DNA of 35,000 nucleotides, taken from contig NZ_CP054394.1 in the NCBI RefSeq assembly GCF_022539405.1, positions 2,972,501-3,007,500 of the forward strand, in the 5' to 3' direction. Source of the DNA: Natranaerofaba carboxydovora (lineage in GTDB: Bacteria > Bacillota > Natranaerobiia > Natranaerobiales > Natranaerofabaceae). Each line of letters begins with the position of its first letter. Within the stretch, counting starts at the first letter, position 1. Shown here piece by piece: positions 8,300-15,913 of this stretch. Both the position numbers and the translations under genes were made by a program. The notes under the pieces were generated by a model. That model was not told where the DNA came from. It worked only from the letters and a program-made list of their open reading frames with translations, and did not search any database.

Positions 8300-8309
8300 T
8301 TAGTTATTT
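8300..8309. repeat. Target-site duplication, right copy
   Basis: TTAGTTATTT, identical to 1714-1723. It is followed by CTGGGG and seven Ts, the displaced second half of the rRNA operon terminator. Confidence 0.88.
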
Positions 8310-8336
8310 CTGGGGTTTTTTTAATTTTCTTAAATG

Positions 8337-8498
8337 TCAAGAGGTATAAGTGCCAAATTCATATTCAAATTGATAATTTAGGCATTCAGGTATATCTACA
8401 GGATATATTAAATTAGAATTTAAATTACAATAGGAATTATTGTCATCATCTTTTTGTTTAAACTTACATTCTTTTGAACAGGATAATTTATTAACCAT
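8337..8498 (-). CDS. Small cysteine-containing protein, unknown function
   Basis: A 53-residue protein. I choose the ATG at 8498 (MVNKLSCSKEC) because AGAGGAG sits 6 nt before it; a longer frame starting near 8534 includes this ribosome binding site as codons and is unlikely. Four cysteines in a C-x3-C-x11-C-x14-C-like arrangement could bind a metal. It faces the rRNA operon, so the two would have shared the terminator that the mobile element now splits. It resembles small clostridial Cys proteins of the DUF1540 kind only loosely. No function assigned. Confidence 0.6.
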   Translation of the reverse strand: MVNKLSCSKECKFKQKDDDNNSYCNLNSNLIYPVDIPECLNYQFEYEFGTYTS

Positions 8499-8590
8499 CT
8501 TAATCTCCTCTTTTGATTTTTTTTTCATAATCAATATATCTAGGTTTTTTTATTTTTTACATTTTGATATAGTATTATTTATGTAATAAT

Positions 8591-8618
8591 TTTTGTTTTT
8601 AATTGCAATACATCTTAA
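8591..8618 (-). repeat. Intergenic core motif, inverted copy
   Basis: Read on the minus strand it is TTAAGATGTATTGCAATT followed by AAAAACAAAA. It matches the copy at 10369-10396 at 26 of 28 positions, in the opposite orientation, so the pair brackets the flippase gene. I found no clear hairpin arms around this copy. Confidence 0.7.
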
Positions 8619-8728
8619 TGAGAAAGCAAGTCTAATGACAAATACTTTACTTATGTGAATAGAATTATTGTACTAGAATCAAACTTATCTTGTAAAATAT
8701 ATGGGAAAATATATGGGAGTTTTAAATT

Positions 8729-10333
8729 ATGCAAAAAGAATCTTTACTTAAAGGTACAGCTGTTCTTGGATCTGCTTTATTAATTGCTAAATTAATAGGT
8801 TTAATTTATCGTCTTATACTACCTAATATGGTTGGTACTCAGGTTATGGGATTGTATGGAATGGCATATTCTGTGTATACGGTTTTATTAACCTTATCTA
8901 TGGCTGGAATTCCAGTAGCAATCTCCAAGCTAATAAGCGGCTATTTAGCAGTAAACGACCCAAAAGGGGCAAAAAGAGTATTTAAAATAGCTTTTGTAGC
9001 AATTACTTCTACAGGGTTGCTTTTTACTTTAATATTATTTTTAGGAGCAGAATATATTGCTGAAAATATAACGGGTGATCCAAGGGCTTATTTAAGTCTA
9101 CAAGCAGTAGCACCTGCAATTTTTATTGTAGCTATAATGTCATCATTTCGAGGATATTTTCAAGGTATGCAGCAGATGACTAAAACTGCGGTTAGTCAGG
9201 TATTAGAACAGCTACTTAGAGTGGCTGGTATAATTCTATTTGCATATTTGCTACTACCAATTGGGACAGAGTATGCAGCTGCCGGAGCAGCCTTCGGTAA
9301 TGTTATTGGTTCTTTTACAGGTTTATGCTATTTGTTTGTAAGTTATATAAGAAATCCTCTCAACAAAAAGGAAAGTATAATTAATAAAGTCAAAATTGAA
9401 GAGCAAAATGAAGAAAAAGCATTTAATATTATTAAAAAGATTGCTTATCTATCATTTCCAATTATTATAGGGAACTTAATTATGCCCTTAATGAACTTGA
9501 TAGATGCAACGGTTGTTGTAAATAGGTTAACAGGTGCTGGTATCTCACAATATGAAGCGACAGCCATGTTTGCTCATTTGACTCAATATGCAAATCCATT
9601 AATTATGTTTCCTGGTACTTTAGGAATGGCTTTATCTATGAGTTTAGTTCCGGCTATATCAGAGTCTATGGCAAAAAATTATAGACAACAAGCAGAAAAT
9701 AGAGGCAAACTTGCAATAAGGTTTGCAATATTGATTGGCCTTCCTTCTACTTTAGGTATGTTTATACTTTCTGAACCTATAATAAATTTGATATTTCCTA
9801 GAGACCCTGAAGCTGCTATAGTTCTCAGGTATTTATCCTTTGCGATTTTATTTTTAATTCTTAAATTTGCTACTACAGGCATATTACAGGGAATGGGAAA
9901 AACTATGTTACCGGTAAAAAATCTATTTATTGGTGCTATTATAAAACTAATTGTGACTTTCTTTTTAACTTCCATACCAGAGATTAATGTTAAAGGAGCA
10001 GCCTTTGGAACAGTACTTGCACACCTATTAGCTACAGGTTTAAACTATAGGGATGCTAAGAAGTATTTGAACTTTAAAATTTTGCCTATGGCGGATGTAA
10101 TTAAACCTGTAATAAGCTCCCTGGGAATGTCTTTAGCTGTAATCATTATTTTCTGGCTTATGAATATAAATTTTTCACAAAATATAGCGACTATTTTATC
10201 TATAGGATTTGGAGTTTTAATATATTTGATTTTACTGTTAGGATTAAAGGTAGTTGAAAAAGACGAAATACATATGATACCTAGATATGGCCCGAAATTC
10301 GTAAAACTTCTGGAAAAAGCTAAAGTATGGTAG
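8729..10333 (+). CDS. SpoVB/MurJ-type polysaccharide or lipid II flippase
   Basis: A 534-residue membrane protein of the MOP flippase superfamily, with about 14 hydrophobic segments along its length. The start (LLKGTAVLGSALLIAKLIGLIYRL) and the MVGTQVMGLYGMAYSVYTV segment are typical of the Firmicutes SpoVB/polysaccharide-biosynthesis group. These proteins move lipid-linked sugars such as lipid II or spore cortex precursors across the membrane. The central segment AATAMFAHLTQYANPLIMFP and the LQGMGKTMLPVKN region near 395 also fit. A GGGAG lies 10 nt before the ATG. It stands alone, not in an obvious operon. Sequence alone does not separate SpoVB, MurJ and general flippases. It is bracketed by inverted copies of the core motif at 8591 and 10369. 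Confidence 0.88.
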   Translation: MQKESLLKGTAVLGSALLIAKLIGLIYRLILPNMVGTQVMGLYGMAYSVYTVLLTLSMAGIPVAISKLISGYLAVNDPKGAKRVFKIAFVAITSTGLLFTLILFLGAEYIAENITGDPRAYLSLQAVAPAIFIVAIMSSFRGYFQGMQQMTKTAVSQVLEQLLRVAGIILFAYLLLPIGTEYAAAGAAFGNVIGSFTGLCYLFVSYIRNPLNKKESIINKVKIEEQNEEKAFNIIKKIAYLSFPIIIGNLIMPLMNLIDATVVVNRLTGAGISQYEATAMFAHLTQYANPLIMFPGTLGMALSMSLVPAISESMAKNYRQQAENRGKLAIRFAILIGLPSTLGMFILSEPIINLIFPRDPEAAIVLRYLSFAILFLILKFATTGILQGMGKTMLPVKNLFIGAIIKLIVTFFLTSIPEINVKGAAFGTVLAHLLATGLNYRDAKKYLNFKILPMADVIKPVISSLGMSLAVIIIFWLMNINFSQNIATILSIGFGVLIYLILLLGLKVVEKDEIHMIPRYGPKFVKLLEKAKVW

Positions 10334-10340
10334 TTGAAAT

Positions 10341-10429
10341 TTTATTCTGGTGCAAAAAGTCTTTATCATCAAGATGTATTGCAATAAAAAACAAAACATT
10401 GTCCATATGACTTTTTGCACCAGAATAAA
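10341..10429. repeat. 21-bp perfect inverted repeat with the conserved loop motif
   Basis: Arms 10341-10361 and 10409-10429 are perfectly complementary (21 bp) around a 47-nt loop. The loop contains the core TCAAGATGTATTGCAAT and an A-rich tail (10369-10396). The arms are unrelated to those at 1417-1536, but the loop core is shared. There is no T-run directly after the stem, so a standard terminator is unlikely, though it sits between two genes of the same direction. Confidence 0.85.
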
Positions 10430-10460
10430 TATTTAGTTACTCAAAAGGGAGAGGATATAA

Positions 10461-11087
10461 TTGATACCTTTAGCTAAAAGTGAAGATCCAAAGAATTATA
10501 AACATGCTTTAGAAGTAGCAAAAAAAAATTTAATCCAAAAAGATCCTTTTAAAGTCGAAAAAAATGCAGGTGTTAAATGGGACGGGGAAAAATATATAGT
10601 AAAATCACTTAATGATGAACTGAAAGTTTATCCTAAAGAGGGTAAGGTATATCTGTCATCGCAGGAAAAATTAGTGGTTTTTACCTTACAATTAATATGT
10701 ATTAATTATTTAGCAAGAGCTGGCGGAGAAAATTTGACCTATAATAATATATCATATCGAGAGCTACCGGGTGCTGAAAGTTACTGGCTTGCCTTTAATC
10801 GTGAAGCTATATCGCCACTATTAAAGGCTTATGAAAAGGATAAGACAAGTTTCTCTGATGTATGTTCTATGCTAGGTGGTATAAAACAAGAAGGCAAAGC
10901 TGACTATAGTGCAATTTTTTGGGCGCTGCCAAAAGTACCTGTAATAATAAACCTCTGGGAAGGAGATGACGAAATTCCGGGTAATTGTAATATTTTATTT
11001 GATAAAGTAACCCCGGATTATTTACATACAGAAGACGTTGCTGCTCTTGGTCAGTTGATTGCAGAAATTATTCACAAAGAAGTATGA
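10461..11087 (+). CDS. DUF3786 family protein
   Basis: A 208-residue soluble protein starting at TTG behind GGGAGAGGA. Hallmarks of DUF3786 are visible: a YRELPGAESYWLAFNREAISPL segment (about 103-124), DYSAIFWALPKVPVIINLWEGDDEIPGN (about 148-175), and an ILFD followed by YLHTEDVAALG near the end. The family occurs mainly in anaerobes and has no established reaction. It stands between a long hairpin and a strong promoter, so it appears to be a single-gene unit. No cysteine cluster for a metal centre is seen. Confidence 0.8.
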   Translation: MIPLAKSEDPKNYKHALEVAKKNLIQKDPFKVEKNAGVKWDGEKYIVKSLNDELKVYPKEGKVYLSSQEKLVVFTLQLICINYLARAGGENLTYNNISYRELPGAESYWLAFNREAISPLLKAYEKDKTSFSDVCSMLGGIKQEGKADYSAIFWALPKVPVIINLWEGDDEIPGNCNILFDKVTPDYLHTEDVAALGQLIAEIIHKEV

Positions 11088-11118
11088 AATCGTACAAAAA
11101 AATATTTGTAACAATTAC

Positions 11119-11147
11119 TTGACATTACCTGTAATAGGCCGTATAAT
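11119..11147 (+). promoter_or_regulatory. Consensus sigma-A promoter
   Basis: TTGACA (11119-11124), 17-bp spacer, TATAAT (11142-11147): a perfect match to consensus. Start would be near 11154. A second TATAAT at 11191-11196 with TTGATT 16 bp upstream may be another promoter. No gene follows for over 600 bp, so the product is an RNA or a very long leader. Confidence 0.85.
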
Positions 11148-11153
11148 TTGGTC

Positions 11154-11290
11154 TAAATCAAGAACTATTTGATTTGTGCTGTTATTATTGTATAATGTCC
11201 TGCTTTTTAAAAAACACTGTATTAGGTGTTGCCCTCAAGCGGTTAAAGCCCGTTTCAATATTTAGGGTCTGTCGCTGGGGGTATTTTTAT
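11154..11290 (+). ncRNA. Candidate structured small RNA upstream of the T-box
   Basis: The RNA would start after the consensus promoter and end in a structured region. CCCTC-A-AGCG (11232-11241) pairs with CGCT-GGGGG (11273-11281), enclosing a short inner stem (GCCC with GGGT) and followed by TATTTTT. An alternative hairpin AAGCGG/CCGTTT (11237-11253) would exclude the long stem, so the region could switch. It also has a 5' hairpin AAATCAA/TTGATTT. Length is about 137 nt, or about 88 nt from the second promoter. I do not recognise it as a known riboswitch, 6S RNA or tmRNA. It could be an independent RNA or the first attenuator of the ilv operon. Confidence 0.55.
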
Positions 11291-11408
11291 AAACAACTTC
11301 AAAATTTTTTTATAATAATATTATCATATTATTTATAAATTTAATACGACAATAAAGATTAAAACAAAGAATTTAAAATTGAAAACGTAATTATATTTGA
11401 AATACGAT

Positions 11409-11712
11409 GAAGAGGAGTAGTAAGAAGGTTAGTTTCGGTTACAGAGAGTCGGCAGTAGGTGAGATACCGGCACCGGAATCTTCTGAAGATCGCCTCTGAG
11501 TAGCTATTCCGAAAGTATTAATTGTCTTTTCATTTTAAAATGAAAAGACAATAGTGTTATTAGGTTTAGCCGGCATTAGCCGTTATCTCCTGAGGGGCCA
11601 GTCTAAAATTATTTGACTGGAATTAGGGTGGTACCGCGGAAAGCTTGGTAGCCTTTCGTCCCTATTTGAGCTAATTTATTTAGCACATAAAAATGGGATG
11701 AAGGGCTTTTGT
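11409..11712 (+). promoter_or_regulatory. T-box leader controlling the ilv-leu operon
   Basis: The T-box sequence AGGGTGGTACCGCGG is at 11625-11639, with CGTCCCTA downstream. Stem I closes with AGAGG (11411-11415) and CCTCT (11493-11497). Its specifier loop has AGTAGTA on one side and GAAGATCG on the other, where ATC at 11489-11491 is the best specifier, fitting uncharged tRNA-Ile. A 32-bp palindrome (11521-11552) forms another stem, and CCAGTC/GACTGG (11599-11619) forms stem III. Binding of uncharged tRNA by the antiterminator would allow transcription of ilvE onward. The Ile assignment is moderate; GAT is the alternative reading. No clear promoter was found just upstream (TTGAAA-18-TACGAT at 11379-11408 is weak and very close), so transcripts may start further up. 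Confidence 0.93.
11651..11712 (+). terminator. T-box terminator hairpin
   Basis: GCCTTTCGTCCC (11651-11662) pairs over 12 bp (two G-U) with GGGATGAAGGGC (11695-11706), followed by TTTTGTAATTTT. The 5' arm includes the sequence also needed by the antiterminator, so the two forms exclude each other, as in other T-box leaders. Confidence 0.88.
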
Positions 11713-11773
11713 AATTTTAAATGGGAGTACAAAATTAGGTTTTTTATTTTAATTTTGTGGAGGGTGGTTATAT

Positions 11774-12670
11774 ATGTCTAAGCTGGTGTATTTAAATGGT
11801 GAGTTTGTAGCTGAAGAAGAAGCAAAAGTTAGCGTCTGGGATCATGGATACCTTTACGGAGATGGTGTTTTTGAAGGAATAAGAGCATATAACGGACGTA
11901 TATTTAAATTAAAAGAACATGTTAAAAGGTTATTTGAGTCGGCGAAATCTATTATGCTAGAAATTAATATGACTGAAGAAGAAATGTGTAAAGCAATAGC
12001 TCAAACTGTCAAGAAAAACGAATTGAAAGATGCATATATTAGAGTTGTGGTATCAAGAGGGGTAGGGGATTTAGGATTAGACCCTAATAACTGTACCAAA
12101 TCTCAAGTTGTAATAATTGCTAGCAAAATAACTTTATTCTCTGACGATTTATATGAAAACGGTCTAGAAGTTGTAACAGTAGCGACCAGGAGAAATGCCC
12201 ATGAAGCATTAAACCCTAAAATTAAATCTCTTAATTACTTAAATAATATCCTCGTCAAAATAGAAGCTAATTTAGCTGGTGTGAAAGAAGCTTTAATGAT
12301 AAATAATGAAGGCTATGTAGCGGAAGGTTCAGGTGATAATGTATTTATAATAAAAGACGGCGTGATATACACACCCCCACCATATGCTGGAATTTTGAAT
12401 GGTATAACCAGACAAACGGTTATGGAGCTTGCAGAAGAAAAGGGTTATCCGGTGAAAGAGGAACTTTTTACCAGACATGATGTTTATGTGTCTGACGAGT
12501 GCTTTCTGACGGGTACTGCTGCAGAGATAATACCTGTTATTAAGGTTGATGGAAGAAGTATTGGAAATGGTAATCCTGGTACTATTACAAAAGACTTGAT
12601 GGAACTATTTAGAGAACATACTCTTAATAATGGGGTTTCAATATATGACGACAAAGATTTGGCTGTATAG
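11774..12670 (+). CDS. ilvE: Branched-chain amino acid aminotransferase
   Basis: A 298-residue class IV PLP-dependent aminotransferase. It moves the amino group between glutamate and the 2-oxo acids of valine, leucine and isoleucine, the last step of their synthesis. The PLP lysine is K151 in NPKIKSLNYLNN. The AEGSGDNVFIIKDG and GILNGITRQTVMELA segments are typical of the family, as is YLYGDGVFEGIRAY near the start. Length is normal. ATG follows GGAGGGTGG. It is the first gene after the T-box and 13 bp ahead of ilvB. Class IV also contains D-amino-acid aminotransferases, but operon context settles the role. Confidence 0.96.
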   Translation: MSKLVYLNGEFVAEEEAKVSVWDHGYLYGDGVFEGIRAYNGRIFKLKEHVKRLFESAKSIMLEINMTEEEMCKAIAQTVKKNELKDAYIRVVVSRGVGDLGLDPNNCTKSQVVIIASKITLFSDDLYENGLEVVTVATRRNAHEALNPKIKSLNYLNNILVKIEANLAGVKEALMINNEGYVAEGSGDNVFIIKDGVIYTPPPYAGILNGITRQTVMELAEEKGYPVKEELFTRHDVYVSDECFLTGTAAEIIPVIKVDGRSIGNGNPGTITKDLMELFREHTLNNGVSIYDDKDLAV

Positions 12671-12683
12671 GGAGTGAGCTAAA

Positions 12684-14381
12684 GTGAATGGTGCACAGTT
12701 ATTAATGAAATGTTTGGAAAATGAAAAAGTAGAAACTATCTTTGGTTACCCTGGTGGTGCCGTGTTAGAACTTTATGATAAATTAATGGATGCAAACGTA
12801 GAGCACGTCTTAACAAGACATGAACAGGCAGCTGTTCATGCAGCTGATGGGTATTCGAGAGTTAGTGACAAACCAGGTGTATGTTTTGCTACTTCAGGTC
12901 CTGGAGCTACGAATCTAATTTCTGGTCTCGCTACTGCATATATGGACTCTATACCCTTGATTGTTATAACTGGACAGGTAGCAAAAGGCGCACTTGGTAG
13001 TGATGCTTTTCAGGAAGCTGATATAAAAGGGATTACAATACCAATTGTTAAACACAGTTATCTTTTAACTGATGTTAAGGATATACCACAGGTTATAAGA
13101 GAAGCTTTTCATATAGCGACTACAGGTCGACCCGGACCTGTTTTGATAGATGTTCCAAAAGATGTCTTAAATGAAGCATGCCCTGAAAACACCAAGCCAA
13201 AAACAGGAAAACCTGACTTACTTGGATATAAACCTACTTATGAAGGACACCCGGTTCAAATTAAAAAAGCAGTAAAAATGATTGAAAAAGCCCAGCGGCC
13301 AGTTATCTATGCCGGAGGAGGGGTAAAGCTTTCTAGTGCCGGTTCTGAAGTTTTAGAGCTAGCTGAAAAACAGGATATTCCCGTTGTTAATACTTTGATG
13401 GGTACAGGCGAATTCCCCTGGGATCATAGATTGTCTCTTGGAATGTCAGGTATGCATGGACATGTTGGTGCTAATAAGACGATGTTAAATTCGGATTTAA
13501 TTATTGCAATAGGAGTTAGATTTAGCGATAGAGGTACTGGTAATAAAGAAACTTTTATTAAAGATAAAAAAGTTATTCATATTGATATTGATCCTGCCGA
13601 AATAGGAAAAATAATTCCTGTTGATGTTCCAATAGTAGGGGATTCAAAAGGTATACTCGAGAAAATAAACAAAAAAATAAATTCAACTACACGGGAAAAA
13701 TGGCTTGAACAAGTAGAAAAATGGTATGACGAAGACAAAAAGCTATATCAAGAGCGTGTTACTAATCAAGCTAATAGAATTTCAGCTGGAACAGTACTTA
13801 GTAAAATTTCTAACACCTTGAAAAATAGAAACGAAGATATAATTGTATCAACGGACGTTGGTCAGCATCAAATGTGGGTTTCGCTTTATTATGAATATAT
13901 TACTCCGGGCAAATTCTTGAGTTCAGGTGGACTTGGAACGATGGGATTTGGTCTTCCGGCTTCTATGGGGGCAAGTTTTGCCAAAAATGATCATATGGTG
14001 ATAAGTTTTGTGGGAGATGGAGGCTTTCAAATGAACTCCCAGGAGCTTGCAACTATCTCAAGGTATAACTTACCTGTCAAAATAATAGTTATGAATAATA
14101 ACTGTCTTGGAATGGTTAGGCAGTGGCAGGAGATGTTTTTTAACGAAAAGTATTCTTCTACTATACTTGAAGGGAACCCTGATTTTGTAAAACTAGCTGA
14201 AGCTTATGGGCTAAATGCTGTAAGACTAGATGATGCAAAAACAATGGATCAAACTATTGAAAATGTCTTAGAAGATAAAAACCCTTGCCTTTTAGAAGTA
14301 AGGCTTTGTACTATAGAGAATGTGTTTCCTTTTGTACCTCCAGGAAAGCCTTTAAATGACATTATCAAGGAGGGGAAGTAA
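12684..14381 (+). CDS. ilvB: Acetolactate synthase, large (catalytic) subunit
   Basis: A 565-residue thiamine-diphosphate enzyme. It condenses pyruvate with pyruvate or 2-oxobutyrate, the first committed step to valine, leucine and isoleucine. The catalytic glutamate is E47 in RHEQAA; GDGGFQMNSQEL followed by MNNN is the cofactor/Mg site; LGTMGFGLPASMGA precedes it. The FAD-domain region in the middle is of normal length. Start GTG lies 13 bp after ilvE, behind GGAGTGAG. The regulatory subunit starts right after its stop codon, so they are made together. Confidence 0.97.
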   Translation: MNGAQLLMKCLENEKVETIFGYPGGAVLELYDKLMDANVEHVLTRHEQAAVHAADGYSRVSDKPGVCFATSGPGATNLISGLATAYMDSIPLIVITGQVAKGALGSDAFQEADIKGITIPIVKHSYLLTDVKDIPQVIREAFHIATTGRPGPVLIDVPKDVLNEACPENTKPKTGKPDLLGYKPTYEGHPVQIKKAVKMIEKAQRPVIYAGGGVKLSSAGSEVLELAEKQDIPVVNTLMGTGEFPWDHRLSLGMSGMHGHVGANKTMLNSDLIIAIGVRFSDRGTGNKETFIKDKKVIHIDIDPAEIGKIIPVDVPIVGDSKGILEKINKKINSTTREKWLEQVEKWYDEDKKLYQERVTNQANRISAGTVLSKISNTLKNRNEDIIVSTDVGQHQMWVSLYYEYITPGKFLSSGGLGTMGFGLPASMGASFAKNDHMVISFVGDGGFQMNSQELATISRYNLPVKIIVMNNNCLGMVRQWQEMFFNEKYSSTILEGNPDFVKLAEAYGLNAVRLDDAKTMDQTIENVLEDKNPCLLEVRLCTIENVFPFVPPGKPLNDIIKEGK

Positions 14382-14909
14382 ATGTCTAAGACACTAAGTG
14401 TACTGGTACACGATAGGCCAGGTGTTTTGAGCCGTGTATCGGGATTATTTACAAGAAGAGGATTCAATATTGAAAGCCTGGCTGTTGGCAAAAGTGAATA
14501 TGAAGGCCTTAGTAGGATAACTATTGTAGTGGCTAAAGACGAAAGAGTAGAGCAAATAGTGAAGCAGCTAAATAAATTGATAGATGTTGTTAAGGTCAGA
14601 GAGATGACTGAGATGGATACCTTAGAGAGAGAACTTGTTTTATTTAAGGTTAATGCTACTGGTGATGCTAGAAGAGAGGTCCAGGAGATTTGTGAAAACT
14701 TCAGGGCAAAGATTGTAGATGTTTCCCTGGATAGTTTAATAGTTGAAGTTACAGGGGATCATGAAAAGATATTAGCTTTGGAAAACTTATTGGGACATTT
14801 TGGTATTCAAGAAGTGGTAAGGACAGGAACTGTAGCCATGAGAAGAGGAATGCAAAAGAAAAAATATTTTAATAAAGGAGAGATGAAAAATGGCGCAAAT
14901 GTATTATGA
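14382..14909 (+). CDS. ilvN: Acetolactate synthase, small (regulatory) subunit
   Basis: A 175-residue regulatory subunit. Residues 4-75 form an ACT domain ([32 protein letters not shown]), which binds valine for feedback inhibition and also activates the large subunit. The C-terminal domain (about 82-160) is the usual second half. ATG directly follows the ilvB stop, with AAGGAGGGG inside the ilvB end as ribosome site. The last 20 bases overlap ilvC in another frame. It is slightly longer than usual at the C-terminus because of that overlap. Confidence 0.96.
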   Translation: MSKTLSVLVHDRPGVLSRVSGLFTRRGFNIESLAVGKSEYEGLSRITIVVAKDERVEQIVKQLNKLIDVVKVREMTEMDTLERELVLFKVNATGDARREVQEICENFRAKIVDVSLDSLIVEVTGDHEKILALENLLGHFGIQEVVRTGTVAMRRGMQKKKYFNKGEMKNGANVL

Positions 14910-15891
14910 AAATGATGCAGATCTTAATGTTTTAAAATCTAAAACAATTGCTGTACTTGGCTTTGGTAGCCAGGGGCATGCTCAGGCACAAAACCTTAAA
15001 GACTCAGGCCTAAATGTGATAATTGGTCTAAGAGAAAATAGTAAAAGTAAACAAAAAGCAGAGGCAGCAGGACTTGAAGTATTACCAGTGGAGGAAGCTG
15101 TTAAAAAAGCTCAAGTAATTCAAATACTCTTGCCAGACGAAGCTCAACCAGAAATTTATGAACAAAAAGTAAAGCCAAATTTGGATGATGGTGATGCACT
15201 TGGTTTTTCACATGGGTTTAATATTCATTATAGCCAGGTAGTGCCTCCAAAAAATGTAGATGTCTTTATGATTGCTCCTAAAGGTCCCGGTCACCTGGTA
15301 AGGGAAACTTATGAAAGAGGAGAAGGTGTTCCTGGGCTTTTGGCAATATATCAGGATTATACAGGTAAGAGTAAAGAACTTGCCCTTTCCTATGCAAAAG
15401 GTGTTGGATGTACCAGAGGTGGACTTATCGAAACTAGCTTTGAAGAAGAAACAGAGACAGACCTATTTGGAGAGCAGGCTGTGCTTTGTGGAGGAGCAAG
15501 TGAACTAGTAAAGGCCGGCTATGAAACTTTGGTAGAAGCAGGTTATCAGGAGGAAGTAGCATATTTTGAATGTTTGCATGAGTTAAAGTTAATTGTTGAT
15601 CTGATGTATGAAGGTGGCCTTTCTTATATGAGGCATTCGATAAGTGATACAGCTCAATATGGTGATATGACAAGGGGCAAAAAGATAGTTGATGAGGAAT
15701 CCAAAAAAGCAATGAGAAAAATATTAGAGGAAGTACAGGATGGTACTTTTGCCAAAGAATGGATCTTAGAAAATAAAGCAGGACGTCCAATGTTTAATAA
15801 CTTAAATTACAAAGAACAAAATCATTCAATTGAACAGGTAGGTAAAGAACTTCGTAAAATGATGAGTTGGATCTCCGATAAAAAGGAGTGA
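14890..15891 (+). CDS. ilvC: Ketol-acid reductoisomerase
   Basis: A 333-residue class I enzyme. It isomerises and reduces acetolactate or acetohydroxybutyrate with NAD(P)H and Mg2+. The Rossmann motif is [13 protein letters not shown], and the following [14 protein letters not shown] loop has the arginine and serines usual in NADPH-preferring forms. The knotted C-terminal domain shows the metal-binding [12 protein letters not shown] and the [17 protein letters not shown] helix. ATG overlaps ilvN by 20 bp and is preceded by AAAGGAGAG. Confidence 0.97.
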   Translation: MAQMYYENDADLNVLKSKTIAVLGFGSQGHAQAQNLKDSGLNVIIGLRENSKSKQKAEAAGLEVLPVEEAVKKAQVIQILLPDEAQPEIYEQKVKPNLDDGDALGFSHGFNIHYSQVVPPKNVDVFMIAPKGPGHLVRETYERGEGVPGLLAIYQDYTGKSKELALSYAKGVGCTRGGLIETSFEEETETDLFGEQAVLCGGASELVKAGYETLVEAGYQEEVAYFECLHELKLIVDLMYEGGLSYMRHSISDTAQYGDMTRGKKIVDEESKKAMRKILEEVQDGTFAKEWILENKAGRPMFNNLNYKEQNHSIEQVGKELRKMMSWISDKKE

Positions 15892-15913
15892 AAGTAAAAA
15901 GGGAGTGAATAAA

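Noticed and set aside
10341-10429. Ordinary terminator of the flippase gene
   Set aside because: The 47-nt loop and lack of a T-run after the stem do not fit an intrinsic terminator.
11200-11292. 6S RNA or ykkC-type riboswitch
   Set aside because: The 5' and 3' ends do not form the long 6S closing stem, and the ykkC consensus blocks are not present; only a short AAAGCCCG resembles it.
15434-15790. 118-codon minus-strand frame inside ilvC
   Set aside because: It is the shadow of a well-conserved ilvC gene, with no start signal.
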